Source of the DNA: Hybos culiciformis
Lineage: Eukaryota; Arthropoda; Insecta; Diptera; Hybotidae
Length of the DNA stretch: 64,000 nucleotides
Assembly: GCA_964007475.1 (NCBI GenBank)
Contig: OZ023273.1
Coordinates: 15,699,922 to 15,763,921, forward strand
Direction: 5' to 3'
In this document: positions 62,639 to 64,000 of the stretch, piece after piece
Layout of the letters: every line of letters starts with the position of its first letter
Numbering within the stretch: position 1 is the stretch's first letter
The notes under the pieces: generated by a model
What the model was told of the DNA's origin: nothing
The model's input: the letters and a program-made list of their open reading frames with translations, nothing else
Databases searched by the model: none
Translations under genes and position numbers: made by a program

Positions 62639-64000
62639 ACTATTATTTATAAGCGTCCGTTTTTACATTTATATATATAGATATAAAATATAAGATACAC
62701 ACAACTACATTTAAAAAAGAAAAAGCATAATAAACATATAACACTACATTAGGAAAAAAAGACAAAATATTGTATTTTCCTTTTTTTTTTTTGTTTAATA
62801 AACGCAATAATTTTTCATATTGTGAAATATTGGAAGAGGGTACAAATTTATTATTTACGTTTAGTTTAAAATTGTTCTAAAGACAATATATTTTTATTGA
62901 AGCTCTATCAACAGTTTATTTGCAATTAGATAGAATGAAAGGAAAACAGAAGGTACTATTTTATACTGAGTATAATTTGTTTGCAAATGATACTTAAGTT
63001 TGGAGCTCAAAAACGCAAAAAGTTATAAAATACCACGAATTTAAGTCAGCTTTCAATTAATGAAATTCAATACTTAAAAGTTTAAAAAGCTTAAATATTA
63101 AAAAAAATTATTAAAGCAATTTCCATCAAAATTAAAAAAAAAAAATACTAGATCTTAATTTTGGAAAGATGAAAAATGTATTATGCTTCATAATTTCACT
63201 AAATATTTTTTTACTATACAGAAAAGTCTGGTTTTGAGAAAAATTACACCGTAAAAATTTGCTAAAATTTATATGTATTTATCAAAATTATTTTATTTTT
63301 TATGCTAAAAAAAAAAAAATTTTTACCGGTTCAGAAAATAACACCAGTAACAAAAATGAATTATGTTTAATATTTGGAAAAAAAAAAATTAAATAAAAAC
63401 AAACATTATGTCTGGTAGCTTTCAAAATGGTTATTTTTTTTCTCTATAGAAAAGGAAATCGTAGGTATAGAAAACTGGAGCAGTAGACAATAATTTCATT
63501 TTTGTTAAAAAAAAAAAAAAAAAAAACGAATAGAACATAATGATATTGCATAAAAATATTTAAGGAAAAGAAAAAAAAAATACAGTAATTATGTAATGTT
63601 TAATAAGGATAAAAATACAATTCTTATAAAAATATATATGTCCCACAGACCACTACAACAACAACACACAAAAATGTGTAGGTGCTTTTTCTTTTTATTA
63701 GAACACTCTGACTGTCAATTTAGATAAAAATCATATTAGTTAAAAGGAATTTAAATGGTCATCGACCTAAATATTTAATTAAAAAAAAAATAAAAATAAT
63801 AATAATCACATAAAAATGGGTACAATATTATTTACGTATTCCATGAAATGCACAAAATGTTTTATTTAAACATATTGTATAGGTTTTGATTTGATTTTTT
63901 GTTTTTTCAAATTTCAAAACTTATAATAATAAACAACAATCTAAACAACAATGATAAACGTCGTATTTGTTATATACAGATGTATCTAATAATAAGTATT

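Larger units (their letters stand above)
58012..64000. other. AT-rich non-coding DNA to the end of the window
   Basis: No gene seen. It contains the CRE at 60970, several (AAT)/(TTA) tracts, a paired TGACAG word at 62624-62638 in a GC-richer patch (62590-62660), and an acceptor-like CCCACAG at about 63649. A short less AT-rich patch at 58080-58130 is open for 21 codons. Confidence 0.6.

Noticed and set aside
1..64000. CRISPR array, rRNA, snRNA, integrated virus or bacterial gene cluster
   Set aside because: No regularly spaced repeats, conserved RNA sequence, viral gene or dense coding region was seen on reading through both strands.

Overview
The window is 64 kb of extremely A+T-rich eukaryotic DNA. 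By eye it is more than four-fifths A+T, with homopolymer A/T runs, ATT and AT microsatellites and a 200-base assembly gap. There is no operon, Shine-Dalgarno pattern, CRISPR array or dense coding. It looks like intron or intergenic DNA from a large, AT-rich animal genome. An insect or other arthropod is my best guess, but nothing here fixes the species. No complete protein-coding gene can be supported.

The best-supported genic feature is one short GC-rich exon candidate on the minus strand (24592..24690; 99 bp, 50 of 99 bases G or C by hand count). It lies between a T-rich CAG acceptor and a consensus G|GTAAGT donor. It may be a cassette exon, an alternative C-terminal exon or a 5'UTR exon. 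It suggests that much of the window is intron of a minus-strand gene whose other exons lie elsewhere.

The best-supported mobile DNA is at 6.0-6.8 kb. A tRNA-derived SINE-like insertion (minus strand, about 302 bp, Pol III A and B boxes, long A-rich tail, 9-bp target duplication) sits inside an element with degenerate inverted arms that share an exact 19-bp block. Other structured DNA includes a 54.2 kb array of four 20-bp units between 65-bp direct repeats, a 23-bp tandem pair at 58.0 kb, an A24/T24 foldback at 35.5 kb, a possible small inverted-repeat element at 19.5 kb, and a GC-rich hairpin followed by a T tract at 31.9 kb.

A few GC-richer patches stand out from the background. The patch at 37.43-37.56 kb carries a 12-bp E-box palindrome GGTCACGTGACC and a D-box TTACGTAA 22 bp apart, beside a (TA)22 microsatellite. 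A full CRE (TGACGTCA) lies at 60.97 kb. Several stop-free islands that read like protein fragments (2.5, 8.6, 10.0, 13.6, 14.8-15.2, 34.7-35.0, 38.7-39.1, 42.3, 43.8, 44.7, 52.0 and 57.0 kb) are recorded as possible decayed genes or transposon remnants. Stop-free runs of about 60 codons are expected by chance at this composition, so only the 34.7 kb island is clearly longer than most.

The rest is repeat-poor AT-rich DNA in which I see no gene.
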